NCBI RefSeq assembly: GCF_021916785.1
Contig: NZ_JAKCFC010000005.1
Coordinates: forward strand, 186,001 to 250,000
Origin: Mycolicibacterium lacusdiani
Lineage (GTDB): Bacteria; Actinomycetota; Actinomycetes; Mycobacteriales; Mycobacteriaceae
Length of the DNA stretch: 64,000 nt
Direction: 5' to 3'
Below the pieces are notes generated by a model. The model was not told the origin of the DNA. It searched no databases and worked only from the letters and a program-made list of their open reading frames with translations. The position numbers were made by a program, and so were the translations under genes. Of the stretch, positions 9,068 through 17,529 are shown piece by piece (position 1 is the first letter of the stretch; the number at the start of each line of letters is the position of its first letter).

Positions 9068-10336
9068 GCGGCGGAACACGACTCGGAAGCGTGCGACGTC
9101 GATGCTGGTGACGTGGTCGCTGTTGCGGCCGGGCAGTGGTGGGGCCTTGCCGGTGTAGGTGGTTCCGGTGGGTGTGATGACTTCGGTTGTATGACAACCA
9201 AACCTCTTCGACGTGCGGACGCGCCAGCCGGGTGCTTCCTTGGCGTAGTTGCACGCTTCGCACATGCCGTTGCCGTTGAGTGCGGAGGTGGGTCCGCCGC
9301 GCGCGTTGGGTTGGGCGTGGTCGGTGTGGCGGATCGGTGCGTTGCAGTAGGGGGTGCGGCAGGTGTCGTCGCGTAGCGCGATGAACGCCGTCAACGCCTT
9401 CGGGAATCGTCGGGCGCGGGATTCCATCGTCACCAGTGTGCCGGTCTTGGGGTGGCGGTAGAGGCGGCGCAGGGTGGCGCGGGATCGGTCGTCGCCGACG
9501 GCGTCGGAGATGAGGTGGCGGGCGACTGCTGCGGGGATGGGTCCGTGGCCGGGGATGCGGGCGGGTTCGGTGTCCCCGCCGAGGAGGGTTTCGTCGGTGA
9601 TGACCAGGTCGACGGTGACCGGGATGGGGGTGTCGGCGGGGCGGCCGGTGATGCGTTCGACGGCGGTGTCGGCCATGACCTGGCCGCGGCTGCGGCCGTC
9701 GCTGGTGGTGTCGGCGGCCTGCTTGAGGGCGGCGTAGACCGATACGCCCTGGGCGACGGGGAGCAGGATGCTCACCCAGGCCATGGCGTCGGGAGCGGGC
9801 CGGACCCACACACCGCGTTCCGTCTCCGCCTGGCGGGCGCGTTCGACCACGGCGTGCGGGTCGAGGCGGTAGGCGATGGCCCTGGCGTCGGCTGTGATCC
9901 GCTTGTCGCCCTTGCCGATCAGCGCGGTGGGGTCGGCGCACATCTCGGCATCGAGGGTGCGGCGGTCTTCGACCTCGAGGCAGGCCGATTCCTTGACCAG
10001 CAGCGTCGCCCGCCATTCGGAGAGCGCGCCGGTTTCGAGGGCGGCGAGGGTGTGGGGCATTTCGTGGACCAGGGCGCGGGCGAACCCGAGGTGGCGGCCG
10101 CCCTGGTTGGGTGACTCGCGTCGGGCGAGGCCGATCTCGGAGGCGAGGCCTTGGCCGCGCTTGCGTAGTGGGATGCCGGCGTCGGCTTCTGCGGTGCGGC
10201 GCATCAGGTCCAGGGCGGCGGTCATCCGGGCCTGGGCTGCGGCGGCGGTGGACTTGAGCCGTTCCAGCTCGGTGATGCGGTCGATCAGGCCGGCCTCGTC
10301 CACCGTGGTGGGGTCGAAGTCGAGCGTGTCGAACAC
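9059..10336 (-). CDS. DUF222 / HNH endonuclease-domain protein (13E12 repeat family)
   Basis: A 425-residue member of the multi-copy mycobacterial 13E12 family. The N-terminal DUF222 region has LIDRITELERLKSTAAAAQ and a long alpha-helical, alanine and arginine rich body. The C-terminal HNH motif reads TCRTPYCNAPIRHTDHAQP with a later NGMCEACNYAKEAPGW, so both zinc cysteine pairs and the DH pair are present. Start: the GTG at 10336, with GAGGTGG about 13 bases upstream. The frame is open much further upstream, but that part overlaps the formyltransferase gene and is not coding. The biological role of the family is unproven; copies are known as phage integration targets in M. tuberculosis. Confidence 0.85.
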   Translation of the reverse strand: MFDTLDFDPTTVDEAGLIDRITELERLKSTAAAAQARMTAALDLMRRTAEADAGIPLRKRGQGLASEIGLARRESPNQGGRHLGFARALVHEMPHTLAALETGALSEWRATLLVKESACLEVEDRRTLDAEMCADPTALIGKGDKRITADARAIAYRLDPHAVVERARQAETERGVWVRPAPDAMAWVSILLPVAQGVSVYAALKQAADTTSDGRSRGQVMADTAVERITGRPADTPIPVTVDLVITDETLLGGDTEPARIPGHGPIPAAVARHLISDAVGDDRSRATLRRLYRHPKTGTLVTMESRARRFPKALTAFIALRDDTCRTPYCNAPIRHTDHAQPNARGGPTSALNGNGMCEACNYAKEAPGWRVRTSKRFGCHTTEVITPTGTTYTGKAPPLPGRNSDHVTSIDVARFRVVFRRAA

Positions 10337-10389
10337 GTGTTCGAGTATGCCACCTCGGTCTGACAAACCACGCGCGGAAGTCGGCCTCC

Positions 10390-11325
10390 CTACGCCTGCT
10401 GCAGATACCCGCCGCGGGCGAACGCGTCGCTGCCCGCGCGCTCGATGCCGTCGGCGCCCTGCACCCGCGTGATGACCAGGGCACGGTTGGCGCCCCGGTG
10501 GGCGTTCGGGCCGCACACCACGGCGCCGCCGCCCTCCTGCACGATCACCCGTCCGACCGTGCCGCCGAACCGCGCCTTCGACGTGTGCGCCTCCAGCACC
10601 TCCAGGCGCTCGCCTCGGTAGAACGTGAACGCCCGCGGATACGGAGCCGACAGCGCACGCACGAACCGCTCGAGATCCTCTGCGGGCCAACTTGGTTCGA
10701 GTAAGCTGTCCCGCTCCGAACGCTTGTGGAAGTACGTCTGCTCGTCCCTGTTCTGCGGCCGCCAGACCGGCGTCCCCGATTCCAGCGCGTCGAGCGCGTC
10801 GCGAAGTACCTCGGGAATCAGGTCCATGGTCCGCAGGACCAACTCGGTGCCCGTATCGGTGCTTCCGATCGGCAACGACCGCTGGACGAGCACGTCGCCG
10901 GTATCCAAGCCCTCGTCCATGCGATGAACGGTCAGGCCCGTGTGGGTCTCCCCGCTGATCAACGCCCACAGCACGGGCGAGAACCCGGTGCCCCGCGGCA
11001 ACATCGAGTCGTGAAAGTTCAAGGTGCCGTGCGGCGGAAGGTCGTACAACTCGGCGGGCCACTTGGTGTACCAGCTGTTGACGACGTTGACGTCGGGCTC
11101 GGATCGCTTGACGAGATCGATGGTCTCGGCATCGATCCGGTCGGTGAGATGCACCGGAATGTCGTGCTCGCGGGCGAGTTCCTCGACCGAGTCCGACCAG
11201 ATCGCCTTGTAGGACTGCGTGCTCGCGGGGTGCGTGACCACCAGCGGGACGTCCTGATCCAAGTCGAGCAGGGCCTGCAGGGTGCGGCGGCCCCACGTCT
11301 GGAAACCGAAGAAGACGACGCGCAT
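10390..11325 (-). CDS. FxbA-like formyltransferase, putative iron-regulated siderophore formylation enzyme
   Basis: A 311-residue formyltransferase of the methionyl-tRNA formyltransferase fold, expected to use 10-formyl-tetrahydrofolate. The N-terminal domain carries NVVNSWY and the catalytic-loop motif LNFHDSMLPRGTGFSP, then GLTVHRMDEGLDTGDVLVQ. A smaller C-terminal domain runs from about residue 210. GGAGGAACT lies 8 bases before the ATG. An IdeR-type iron box sits 78 bases upstream, which argues against a housekeeping tRNA enzyme and for a role like M. smegmatis FxbA, which formylates the exochelin precursor. No siderophore NRPS lies in this window, so the true acceptor is open; sugar-amine formylation is an alternative. 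Confidence 0.75.
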   Translation of the reverse strand: MRVVFFGFQTWGRRTLQALLDLDQDVPLVVTHPASTQSYKAIWSDSVEELAREHDIPVHLTDRIDAETIDLVKRSEPDVNVVNSWYTKWPAELYDLPPHGTLNFHDSMLPRGTGFSPVLWALISGETHTGLTVHRMDEGLDTGDVLVQRSLPIGSTDTGTELVLRTMDLIPEVLRDALDALESGTPVWRPQNRDEQTYFHKRSERDSLLEPSWPAEDLERFVRALSAPYPRAFTFYRGERLEVLEAHTSKARFGGTVGRVIVQEGGGAVVCGPNAHRGANRALVITRVQGADGIERAGSDAFARGGYLQQA

Positions 11326-11402
11326 CGCTGAGTTCCTCCATGGAGTCGGGGCCGGACGGGTGGGGTCCCGATCTTCGGGGACGTTGCTGACGCGGCCGTG
11401 GG

Positions 11403-11421
11403 TTACCTTAGCCTAAGCTCA
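11403..11421. promoter_or_regulatory. IdeR/DtxR iron box
   Basis: TTACCTTAGCCTAAGCTCA agrees with the 19-base IdeR consensus TTAGGTTAGSCTAACCTAA at 15 positions, with the central TTAGCCTAA fully conserved. It lies between the divergent formyltransferase (start 11325) and ATP-grasp gene (start 11562), so iron-loaded IdeR could repress either or both. Its spacing favours the formyltransferase promoter. Confidence 0.8.
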
Positions 11422-11512
11422 CTTGCGATGGTCAAATCGACTTCGCTGACGGGCCGATGGTTCCATCGAAACCCCTCCACCAGGAAATTCTCCTACGTGG
11501 CCCCCACTAAGG

Positions 11513-11539
11513 TGTCAGAGTTTGGTAAGACTCTGGACA
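11513..11539. promoter_or_regulatory. imperfect dyad upstream of ATP-grasp gene
   Basis: TGTC-AGAGT pairs with ACTCT-G-GACA across an 8-base loop, with one bulged G. It ends 23 bases before the downstream start. It could be an operator or a 5' leader hairpin; which cannot be decided from sequence. Confidence 0.4.
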
Positions 11540-11561
11540 TGACCTTGATGATGCGTTGTCG

Positions 11562-12536
11562 ATGACTGAGTTGCTGAAAACGGAGGGTCTGGTCCAAGTC
11601 GCCGATGGGCGACCGAGGCCCCAGCGACCGAAGCGGTCGATCGAGGCATTCGTGCGTTGGGTGGAGCGGGCGGTGCACGCGTGGACGGCTCGGCTGGTGC
11701 CGACGCGGCTCCTGCGCCACGTCCTCTACCTGGGGATGATTCGCAAACCCGGCAACTTCCGTCGGCCACGCACCTTCAACGAGAAGGCCAACTGGCGGAT
11801 CTTCAACGACCGGCGGGACCGCATCGTCGCCGCGTGCGACAAGACTCGGATGAAGGAGATGGCCCGAGCGGCCTACCCGGGGCCGAAGTTGCGGATCCCG
11901 CAGACCTACTGGTTCGGAACCGACTTGCGTACTGCGCCAGACCTATTCGCGCTGCCGCCGTGGGTGTTGAAGCCCAACCACAGCAGCGGGCAGGTGCTCT
12001 TCGGGCCCGACCCGGGGACCGACCTCGACGGGCTCGTCGATCAGACGCGGCACTGGGGAGAGCAAACCCCGGTGGCGCTCGGCGAGTGGGGTTACGAGGA
12101 AGCGAGGCCGGGCCTGCTGATCGAGGAACGCATCCCGACCCCCGACGGCGCCGCGCCGACCGATTACAAGTTCTTCGTCTTCGACGGCCGGGTCGAACTC
12201 ATTCAGGTGAATCGAGGCCGGTTCACGTCCCAGACGGCCACTTTCCTCGACACCGACTGGAACCGGCTGGACGTGTGCTGGCGGATCATGCCCGTCGCCG
12301 ACGAACCTCGCCCACCGGAGCTGGAGACGATGCTCGAGATCGCCAGCGCCTTGGGCTCGGGCTGGGACTTCATTAGAATCGACCTCTACGCCGTCGGCGG
12401 GACCGTCTGGTTCGGCGAGTACACGCCATACCCGGGTAGCGGACTACTCCGTTACCGGCCGATGAGCTTCGACGTCGAGCAGGGCAAGCACTGGAAACTG
12501 CCGACACTCGAGCAGGTGCGGCGCGGGCGACCCTGA
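11562..12536 (+). CDS. TupA-like ATP-grasp protein
   Basis: A 324-residue protein of the TupA family of ATP-grasp ligases, named for a teichuronopeptide synthesis gene and otherwise found in surface polysaccharide loci. Supporting motifs are RPRTFNEKANWRIFND, CDKTRMKEMA, the nucleotide-binding WVLKPNHSSGQVLFG, then LLIEERIPTPDG, DYKFFVFDGRVELIQVNRGR and FLDTDWNRL, with RIDLYAVGGTVWFGEYTPYPGSG as the metal-binding end. Start: the ATG at 11562; a TTG two codons earlier is possible. No ribosome-binding site is obvious. Divergent from the iron-boxed formyltransferase, so it may share iron control. Its substrate is unknown. Confidence 0.75.
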   Translation: MTELLKTEGLVQVADGRPRPQRPKRSIEAFVRWVERAVHAWTARLVPTRLLRHVLYLGMIRKPGNFRRPRTFNEKANWRIFNDRRDRIVAACDKTRMKEMARAAYPGPKLRIPQTYWFGTDLRTAPDLFALPPWVLKPNHSSGQVLFGPDPGTDLDGLVDQTRHWGEQTPVALGEWGYEEARPGLLIEERIPTPDGAAPTDYKFFVFDGRVELIQVNRGRFTSQTATFLDTDWNRLDVCWRIMPVADEPRPPELETMLEIASALGSGWDFIRIDLYAVGGTVWFGEYTPYPGSGLLRYRPMSFDVEQGKHWKLPTLEQVRRGRP

Positions 12537-12606
12537 TCGAGCCCGCGGGGGTAGGTTGGCCGCGGGCCCGGCTTCGGGTGCTCGTGGATGCACCGTGGGA
12601 GGCAGC

Positions 12607-13245
12607 GTGGCTGGGACGAAGGACGCCATCGAGGTCTACGTGTCGACGCGCCGGCACCTGCGCGGCGTCGCCGAGAGCCTGGTCGCGGGACCGCAGTACC
12701 GGGCCGCCGGCACGGTCCGCCTCGCCGTGCGCCCCGACGGCTTCGCCGCCACCGCGCTGCCGCTGTCGGTGCACGCCACCGAGTTCACCTGGCAGGACGA
12801 CTCGGCGCCGCTAGCCGGTCCGGTCGGGGCGCTCGCGGCGGCCGCAGGCGTCGACTACGGCCCGCCGGCAGGGTTGTACGACCTGCGCGATCCACTGCCA
12901 GCCGATGCGGAACTCGCCATCGACCCCGGTGCGGCGGAACTGCTGTATCGCTGCCTCTACGCGGGCGGATTCGCGCTCAAGCAGGCGCTGCCGGAAGAAC
13001 ATCCGGTGTTGTGGCCCGAGCACTTCGACGTCGCCGTCACCGAGGCCGAGGTGAACTACGGCGTCTCGGCGGGAGACGAGCACCACCCGCTGCCGTATGC
13101 GTACGTCGGCCCCGGGACGCCCCGCACGGGCGCGTTCTGGAACGCTCCCTTCGGCGCGCTGCGCCCCCTCGATCCCGGCCACGACGTCGACCGCCTCGCC
13201 GAGGAGATCGCCAGGTTCTTCGCCGAGGGCCGCGCCACCTCGTGA
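12607..13245 (+). CDS. conserved hypothetical actinobacterial protein
   Basis: A 212-residue soluble protein that I cannot assign. GGGAGG six bases upstream supports the GTG at 12607. The sequence has no signal peptide, membrane segment or known catalytic motif. Visible features are an N-terminal IEVYVSTRRHLRGVAESL, a middle with many Asp and Pro residues, and a C-terminal segment rich in aromatic residues, HPLPYAYVGPGTPRTGAFWN. It lies between the ATP-grasp gene and the flavin oxidoreductase on the same strand, 70 bases after the former, and could be cotranscribed. Confidence 0.7.
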   Translation: MAGTKDAIEVYVSTRRHLRGVAESLVAGPQYRAAGTVRLAVRPDGFAATALPLSVHATEFTWQDDSAPLAGPVGALAAAAGVDYGPPAGLYDLRDPLPADAELAIDPGAAELLYRCLYAGGFALKQALPEEHPVLWPEHFDVAVTEAEVNYGVSAGDEHHPLPYAYVGPGTPRTGAFWNAPFGALRPLDPGHDVDRLAEEIARFFAEGRATS

Positions 13246-13297
13246 TCGCGACGACCACGACGGAATCGCTTCGAGTCGAAGGGTGTTGCACGCTTAC

Positions 13298-14398
13298 ATG
13301 ACCTCCGACCCCGGTGAGTTGTTCACGCCATTGACCGTTCGATCGATGACGATCCCGAACCGTTTCGCGATGGCGCCGATGACGCGACAGGCGTCACCGG
13401 GCGGCGTCCCCGGACGTGACGTCGCCGACTACTACGCACGTCGGGCGGCCGGGGGAGTCGGCCTCATCGTCACGGAGGGTGTCCGGCTGGGCGCTGCCGA
13501 ATCGGCCTATCCCGATTCGGTGCCCACGCTCGTCGGCGACGACGCCGTGAACGGGTGGCGCGTCGTCACGAACGCAGTGCACTCCCACGGCGCGGTGATC
13601 GCCGCGCAGCTCTGGCATCAGGGCGGCGAGCGTCACCACGCCGACGGAGTCATCCCTGTCAGCCCGTCCGGCGTCGGCGGCACCGGCAAGCCGCGCGGGC
13701 GAGCGCTCACCGCCGACGAACTCGTCGACGTCGCCGCGGACTACGCCACTGCCGCCGCGAACGCCAAGGCGGCGGGTTTCGACGCCGTCGAGTTGCACGG
13801 TGCGCACGGCTACCTGCTCGACAGCTTCCTGTGGGAGAGGACCAACCTGCGGACGGACGCGTACGGCGGCTCCGCCGTCGAGCGCACGAAGTTCCCCGCC
13901 GAGGTGGTCGCCGCCGTGCGGGCCGCCGTAGGGCCCGACTTCCCTATCGTGTTCCGCTTCTCGCAGTGGAAGGGGACCGACTACGCCGCATCGATCGCCG
14001 ACGACCCGACCGAACTGCAGGCGATCCTGGCCCCGCTGCTCGACGCAGGCGTGGACGTCCTGCACCCGTCGACCCGCAGGCACTACGCGGCGGCCTTCCC
14101 CGACCTCGATCCGGCGCTGAGCCTCGCGGGGTGGACGAAGAAGGTGACCGGAGCGCCGGTCATCGCCGTGGGATCGGTGGGCCTGCAGACCCAGTTCCGC
14201 AGTGAGAAGGACGGCGAGATCATCAAGCCGGCGTCGGTGGAGACCCTGATCGATCAGTTCGCAACCGGGGAGTTCGACGTCGTCGCGATCGGGCGGGCAT
14301 TGTTGGCCGACCCCACATGGGTCAACCGGCTGCGAACGGGAACCCTGCAAGGGTTCGATGGCTACGACGCCCGCACCGCACTGGCTGCTCTGACCTGA
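13298..14398 (+). CDS. old yellow enzyme family NADH:flavin oxidoreductase
   Basis: A 366-residue FMN-dependent TIM-barrel ene-reductase, expected to reduce activated C=C bonds at the expense of NAD(P)H. It begins with the family pattern LFTPLTVRSMTIPNRFAMAPM and carries AAQLWHQGG, ELHGAHGYLLDSFL, ERTNLRTDAYGGS and a C-terminal phosphate-binding GSVGL with AIGRALLADP. The ATG at 13298 gives a standard length; an open frame upstream overlaps the preceding gene and is ignored. The gene sits 5' of trxA, where M. tuberculosis has ctpD, so it belongs to the variable stretch. Substrate unknown. Confidence 0.88.
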   Translation: MTSDPGELFTPLTVRSMTIPNRFAMAPMTRQASPGGVPGRDVADYYARRAAGGVGLIVTEGVRLGAAESAYPDSVPTLVGDDAVNGWRVVTNAVHSHGAVIAAQLWHQGGERHHADGVIPVSPSGVGGTGKPRGRALTADELVDVAADYATAAANAKAAGFDAVELHGAHGYLLDSFLWERTNLRTDAYGGSAVERTKFPAEVVAAVRAAVGPDFPIVFRFSQWKGTDYAASIADDPTELQAILAPLLDAGVDVLHPSTRRHYAAAFPDLDPALSLAGWTKKVTGAPVIAVGSVGLQTQFRSEKDGEIIKPASVETLIDQFATGEFDVVAIGRALLADPTWVNRLRTGTLQGFDGYDARTALAALT

Positions 14399-14464
14399 GA
14401 ACACCCAGCCGACAGCCCGTTCGCGCACTGGAACAACGGGATGGACCACGACGTTAGGAATCAC

Positions 14465-14830
14465 GTGAGCACGCAAGACATCACTGCCGAGAAGTTCAAC
14501 GAGACCATCACCGACAACGAGATCGTGCTGGTCGATTTTTGGGCGGAATGGTGCGGTCCCTGCAAGGCCTTCGCGCCGACGTTCTCCGCCTCGTCGGACA
14601 AGCACCCCGACGTGGTGCACGCCAAGGTCGACACCGAGGCGGAACCAGGACTCGCCCAGGCGGCCGAGATCCAGGCGATCCCGACCCTGATGGCGTTCAA
14701 GAAGGGCCACATGGTGTTCCGCCACTCGGGGATGCTTCCCGCGAAGGACCTGGACGCCGTGATCTCCCAGATCAAGGATTTCGACATCGAAGCGGCCATC
14801 GCCTCGCAGGGCGAAGCCGACCAGGCCTGA
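14465..14830 (+). CDS. trxA: thioredoxin TrxA
   Basis: A 121-residue cytoplasmic thioredoxin. The redox motif WCGPC has Cys30 and Cys33, the cis-proline lies in AIPTLMAF, and the fold elements VLVDFWAEWC and VVHAKVDTEAEPGLAQ are typical. AGGA five bases before the GTG at 14465 decides the start; an ATG at 14441 would add eight residues. It corresponds to Rv1470, but the thioredoxin reductase trxB1 that follows in M. tuberculosis is absent here. Confidence 0.9.
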   Translation: MSTQDITAEKFNETITDNEIVLVDFWAEWCGPCKAFAPTFSASSDKHPDVVHAKVDTEAEPGLAQAAEIQAIPTLMAFKKGHMVFRHSGMLPAKDLDAVISQIKDFDIEAAIASQGEADQA

Positions 14831-14880
14831 CCTCCCCAAGGTCTGCGGAACGGGGGCGCGCACGCGATAGCGTGCACGTC

Positions 14881-15708
14881 GTGAGCGAGCAGAACGACGC
14901 GCCCCTCGTCCTCGTCGACCGGCCGCGACCAGAGGTCGCCGTGATCACCCTCAACCGCCCCGAGCGGATGAACTCGATGGCGTTCGACGTCATGGTGCCG
15001 CTGAAGGCGGTCCTCGACGAGGTGACCCACGACAACTCGGTACGCGCGGTCGTGCTGACCGGGGCGGGGCGCGGGTTCTCGTCCGGAGCCGACCACAAGT
15101 CCGCCGGATCGGTCCCGCACGTCGCCGGCCTCACCAGGCCGACGTTCGCGCTGCGGTCGATGGAGGTGCTCGACGACGTGATCCTCGCCATACGCAAGCT
15201 GCACCAGCCCGTCATCGCGGCGGTGAACGGCGCGGCCATCGGCGGCGGGTTGTGTCTGGCACTGGCCTGCGACATCAGGGTCGCCGCCGATGGCGCCTAC
15301 TTCCGCGCGGCGGGCATCAACAACGGCCTCACCGCGAGCGAACTCGGCCTGTCCTACCTGCTACCACGTGCGATCGGCACCTCGCGAGCGTTCGAGGCCA
15401 TGCTGACCGGGCGGGACATCGACGCCGCCGAGGCCGAGCGCATCGGACTGGTGTCCCGCACCGTCCCTGACGGCGAGCTACTGGACACCTGCTACGAGAT
15501 GGCCGACCGCATCGCGGGGTTCTCCCGGCCGGGTATCGAGTTGACCAAGCGCACGCTCTGGAGTGGACTGGACGCCGGTAGCCTGGAAGGTCACATGCAG
15601 GCCGAGGGTCTTGGTCAACTCTACGTGCGTCTGCTCACCGCCAACTTCGAGGAGGCGGTTGCTGCGCGCGCCGAGAAACGGGACCCGGTCTTCACCGACG
15701 AGCGCTAG
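14881..15708 (+). CDS. echA12: enoyl-CoA hydratase/isomerase EchA12
   Basis: Crotonase-fold protein of 275 residues, presumed to act on enoyl-CoA esters. It shows ITLNRPERMNSM, the oxyanion-hole pieces GRGFSSGADHKS and NGAAIGGGLCLALACDIR, and the C-terminal LTGRDIDAAEAERIGLV and FSRPGIELTKRTLW. It is colinear with Rv1472 (285 residues). GTG at 14881 is chosen; a GTG three codons upstream is in frame. It follows trxA by 50 bases on the same strand. Confidence 0.9.
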   Translation: MSEQNDAPLVLVDRPRPEVAVITLNRPERMNSMAFDVMVPLKAVLDEVTHDNSVRAVVLTGAGRGFSSGADHKSAGSVPHVAGLTRPTFALRSMEVLDDVILAIRKLHQPVIAAVNGAAIGGGLCLALACDIRVAADGAYFRAAGINNGLTASELGLSYLLPRAIGTSRAFEAMLTGRDIDAAEAERIGLVSRTVPDGELLDTCYEMADRIAGFSRPGIELTKRTLWSGLDAGSLEGHMQAEGLGQLYVRLLTANFEEAVAARAEKRDPVFTDER

Positions 15709-15778
15709 CGCGAGGAGTCGACTGCTAGTGACGAGAAGTAACGACGACGACGAATACACAGAGGGGTAGGTCAGCAGC

Positions 15779-17407
15779 GTGATCACCGCAACGGACCTGG
15801 AGGTCCGCGCCGGCGCGCGCACGCTGCTGTCCACCGAAGGCTCGGCACTGCGCATCCAACCGGGCGACCGCATCGGTCTGGTCGGCCGCAACGGCGCAGG
15901 CAAGACCACCACCATGCGCATCCTGGCGGGGGAGGGCGAGCCCTACGCGGGCAGGATCGAGCGGACCGGCGAGATCGGGTACCTCCCACAGGATCCCAGA
16001 GAAGGCGACCTCGACATGCTGGCCCGGGACCGCGTCCTGTCGGCGCGCGGGCTCGACATGCTGCTGTCCGACCTCGAGAAGCAGCAGACGATCATGGCCG
16101 AGGTCGCCGACGACGCCGCCCGCGACAAGGCGGTCCGTCGCTACGGCGAACTCGAGGAGCGCTTCGCCGCGCTCGGTGGATACGCCGCGGAGAGCGAGGC
16201 TGGCCGCATCTGCGCGAGCCTCGGCCTGCCGGAGCGCATCCTGACCCAGTCGCTGCGCACGCTGTCCGGTGGTCAGCGGCGTCGCGTCGAATTGGCCCGC
16301 ATCCTGTTCGCGGCGTCGGACACCGGTTCGGGTTCAGATACCACCCTGCTCCTCGACGAACCCACCAACCACCTCGACGCCGACTCGATCGGTTGGCTGC
16401 GGTCGTTCCTGCAGAACCACGCCGGTGGACTAGTGGTCATCAGTCATGACGTGGAACTGCTCGCCGACGTCGTCAACCGCGTCTGGTTCCTCGACGCGGT
16501 GCGCGGCGAGGCGGACGTCTACAACATGGGCTGGCAGAAGTACCTCGACGCCCGGGCCACCGACGAGCAGCGCAGGCGCCGCGAACGGGCCAACGCCGAG
16601 AAGAAGGCGGGTGCGTTGCGCACCCAAGCCGCCAAGATGGGGGCCAAGGCCACCAAAGCCGTTGCCGCACAGAACATGCTGCGACGGGCCGAGCGCATGA
16701 TCGCCGAACTCGACGACGAGCGCGTTGCCGACAAGGTCGCCAAGATCCGGTTCCCGACGCCAGCGGTATGCGGTCGCACGCCATTGGTGGCCAAGGGCCT
16801 GACCAAGACCTACGGCTCGCTCGAGATCTTCACCGGCGTAGACCTGGCGATCGACAAGGGTTCCCGCGTCGTCGTGCTGGGATTGAACGGCGCGGGCAAG
16901 ACCACGCTGCTGCGCATCCTCGCGGGCGCCGAGAAGGCCGACGCCGGGGCGATCGAGCCCGGGCACGGCCTCAAGCTCGGGTACTTCGCCCAGGAGCACG
17001 ACACGATCGACGGCCTCGCATCGGTGTGGGAGAACATCCGGCACGCGGCGCCCGACACCGGCGAACAGGAGTTGCGCAGCCTGCTCGGCGCCTTCATGTT
17101 CACCGGGCCCCAACTCGATCAACCGGCGGGCACGCTGTCCGGTGGTGAGAAGACGCGTCTGGCGCTGGCGGGTCTGGTGGCGTCGACGGCCAACGTGCTC
17201 CTGCTCGACGAACCGACCAACAACCTGGATCCGGCGTCTCGTGAGCAGGTGCTCGACGCCCTGCGCAGCTACGCCGGCGCGGTCGTTCTGGTGACCCATG
17301 ATCCGGGCGCCGCCGAGGCGTTGGAACCGCAGCGGGTGGTGCTGCTTCCCGACGGCACCGAGGACTTCTGGTCTGACGAATACCGCGAACTCATCGAATT
17401 GGCCTGA
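15779..17407 (+). CDS. ABC-F family ATPase (Rv1473-like)
   Basis: A 542-residue soluble protein with two ABC domains and no membrane segments. Domain 1 has GRNGAGKTTTM, LSGGQRRR and LLLDEPTNHLD; domain 2 has GLNGAGKTTLL, LSGGEKTR and LLLDEPTNNLD. The linker between them (about residues 250-310) is charged and alpha-helical, as in ABC-F proteins that act on the ribosome. Some relatives protect ribosomes from macrolides and related drugs; whether this one does is not shown. GAGGGGTAGG precedes the GTG start by about 8 bases. Length equals that of Rv1473. Confidence 0.9.
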   Translation: MITATDLEVRAGARTLLSTEGSALRIQPGDRIGLVGRNGAGKTTTMRILAGEGEPYAGRIERTGEIGYLPQDPREGDLDMLARDRVLSARGLDMLLSDLEKQQTIMAEVADDAARDKAVRRYGELEERFAALGGYAAESEAGRICASLGLPERILTQSLRTLSGGQRRRVELARILFAASDTGSGSDTTLLLDEPTNHLDADSIGWLRSFLQNHAGGLVVISHDVELLADVVNRVWFLDAVRGEADVYNMGWQKYLDARATDEQRRRRERANAEKKAGALRTQAAKMGAKATKAVAAQNMLRRAERMIAELDDERVADKVAKIRFPTPAVCGRTPLVAKGLTKTYGSLEIFTGVDLAIDKGSRVVVLGLNGAGKTTLLRILAGAEKADAGAIEPGHGLKLGYFAQEHDTIDGLASVWENIRHAAPDTGEQELRSLLGAFMFTGPQLDQPAGTLSGGEKTRLALAGLVASTANVLLLDEPTNNLDPASREQVLDALRSYAGAVVLVTHDPGAAEALEPQRVVLLPDGTEDFWSDEYRELIELA

Positions 17408-17529
17408 CGGCAGAGCCGCGTCGGGCCGTCTCCTCCGCAAACTCAGTTCTCGCCCACGGCGATTGAATCCGGATGGGCAGGGTATTACAACTCCCGCACA
17501 CATCCGGAAGAGCTGCCGGGAGGGTATTG

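Noticed and set aside
10390..11325. Housekeeping methionyl-tRNA formyltransferase
   Set aside because: The gene is not next to def or the sun/rsmB genes, is preceded by an iron box, and carries a C-terminal domain unlike the tRNA-binding one; an FxbA-like role is more likely.
10337..11341. N-terminal extension of the DUF222-HNH frame to a 760-codon protein
   Set aside because: The extension overlaps the formyltransferase gene, which has recognisable motifs, a ribosome-binding site and an iron box; the family's proteins start near 10336.
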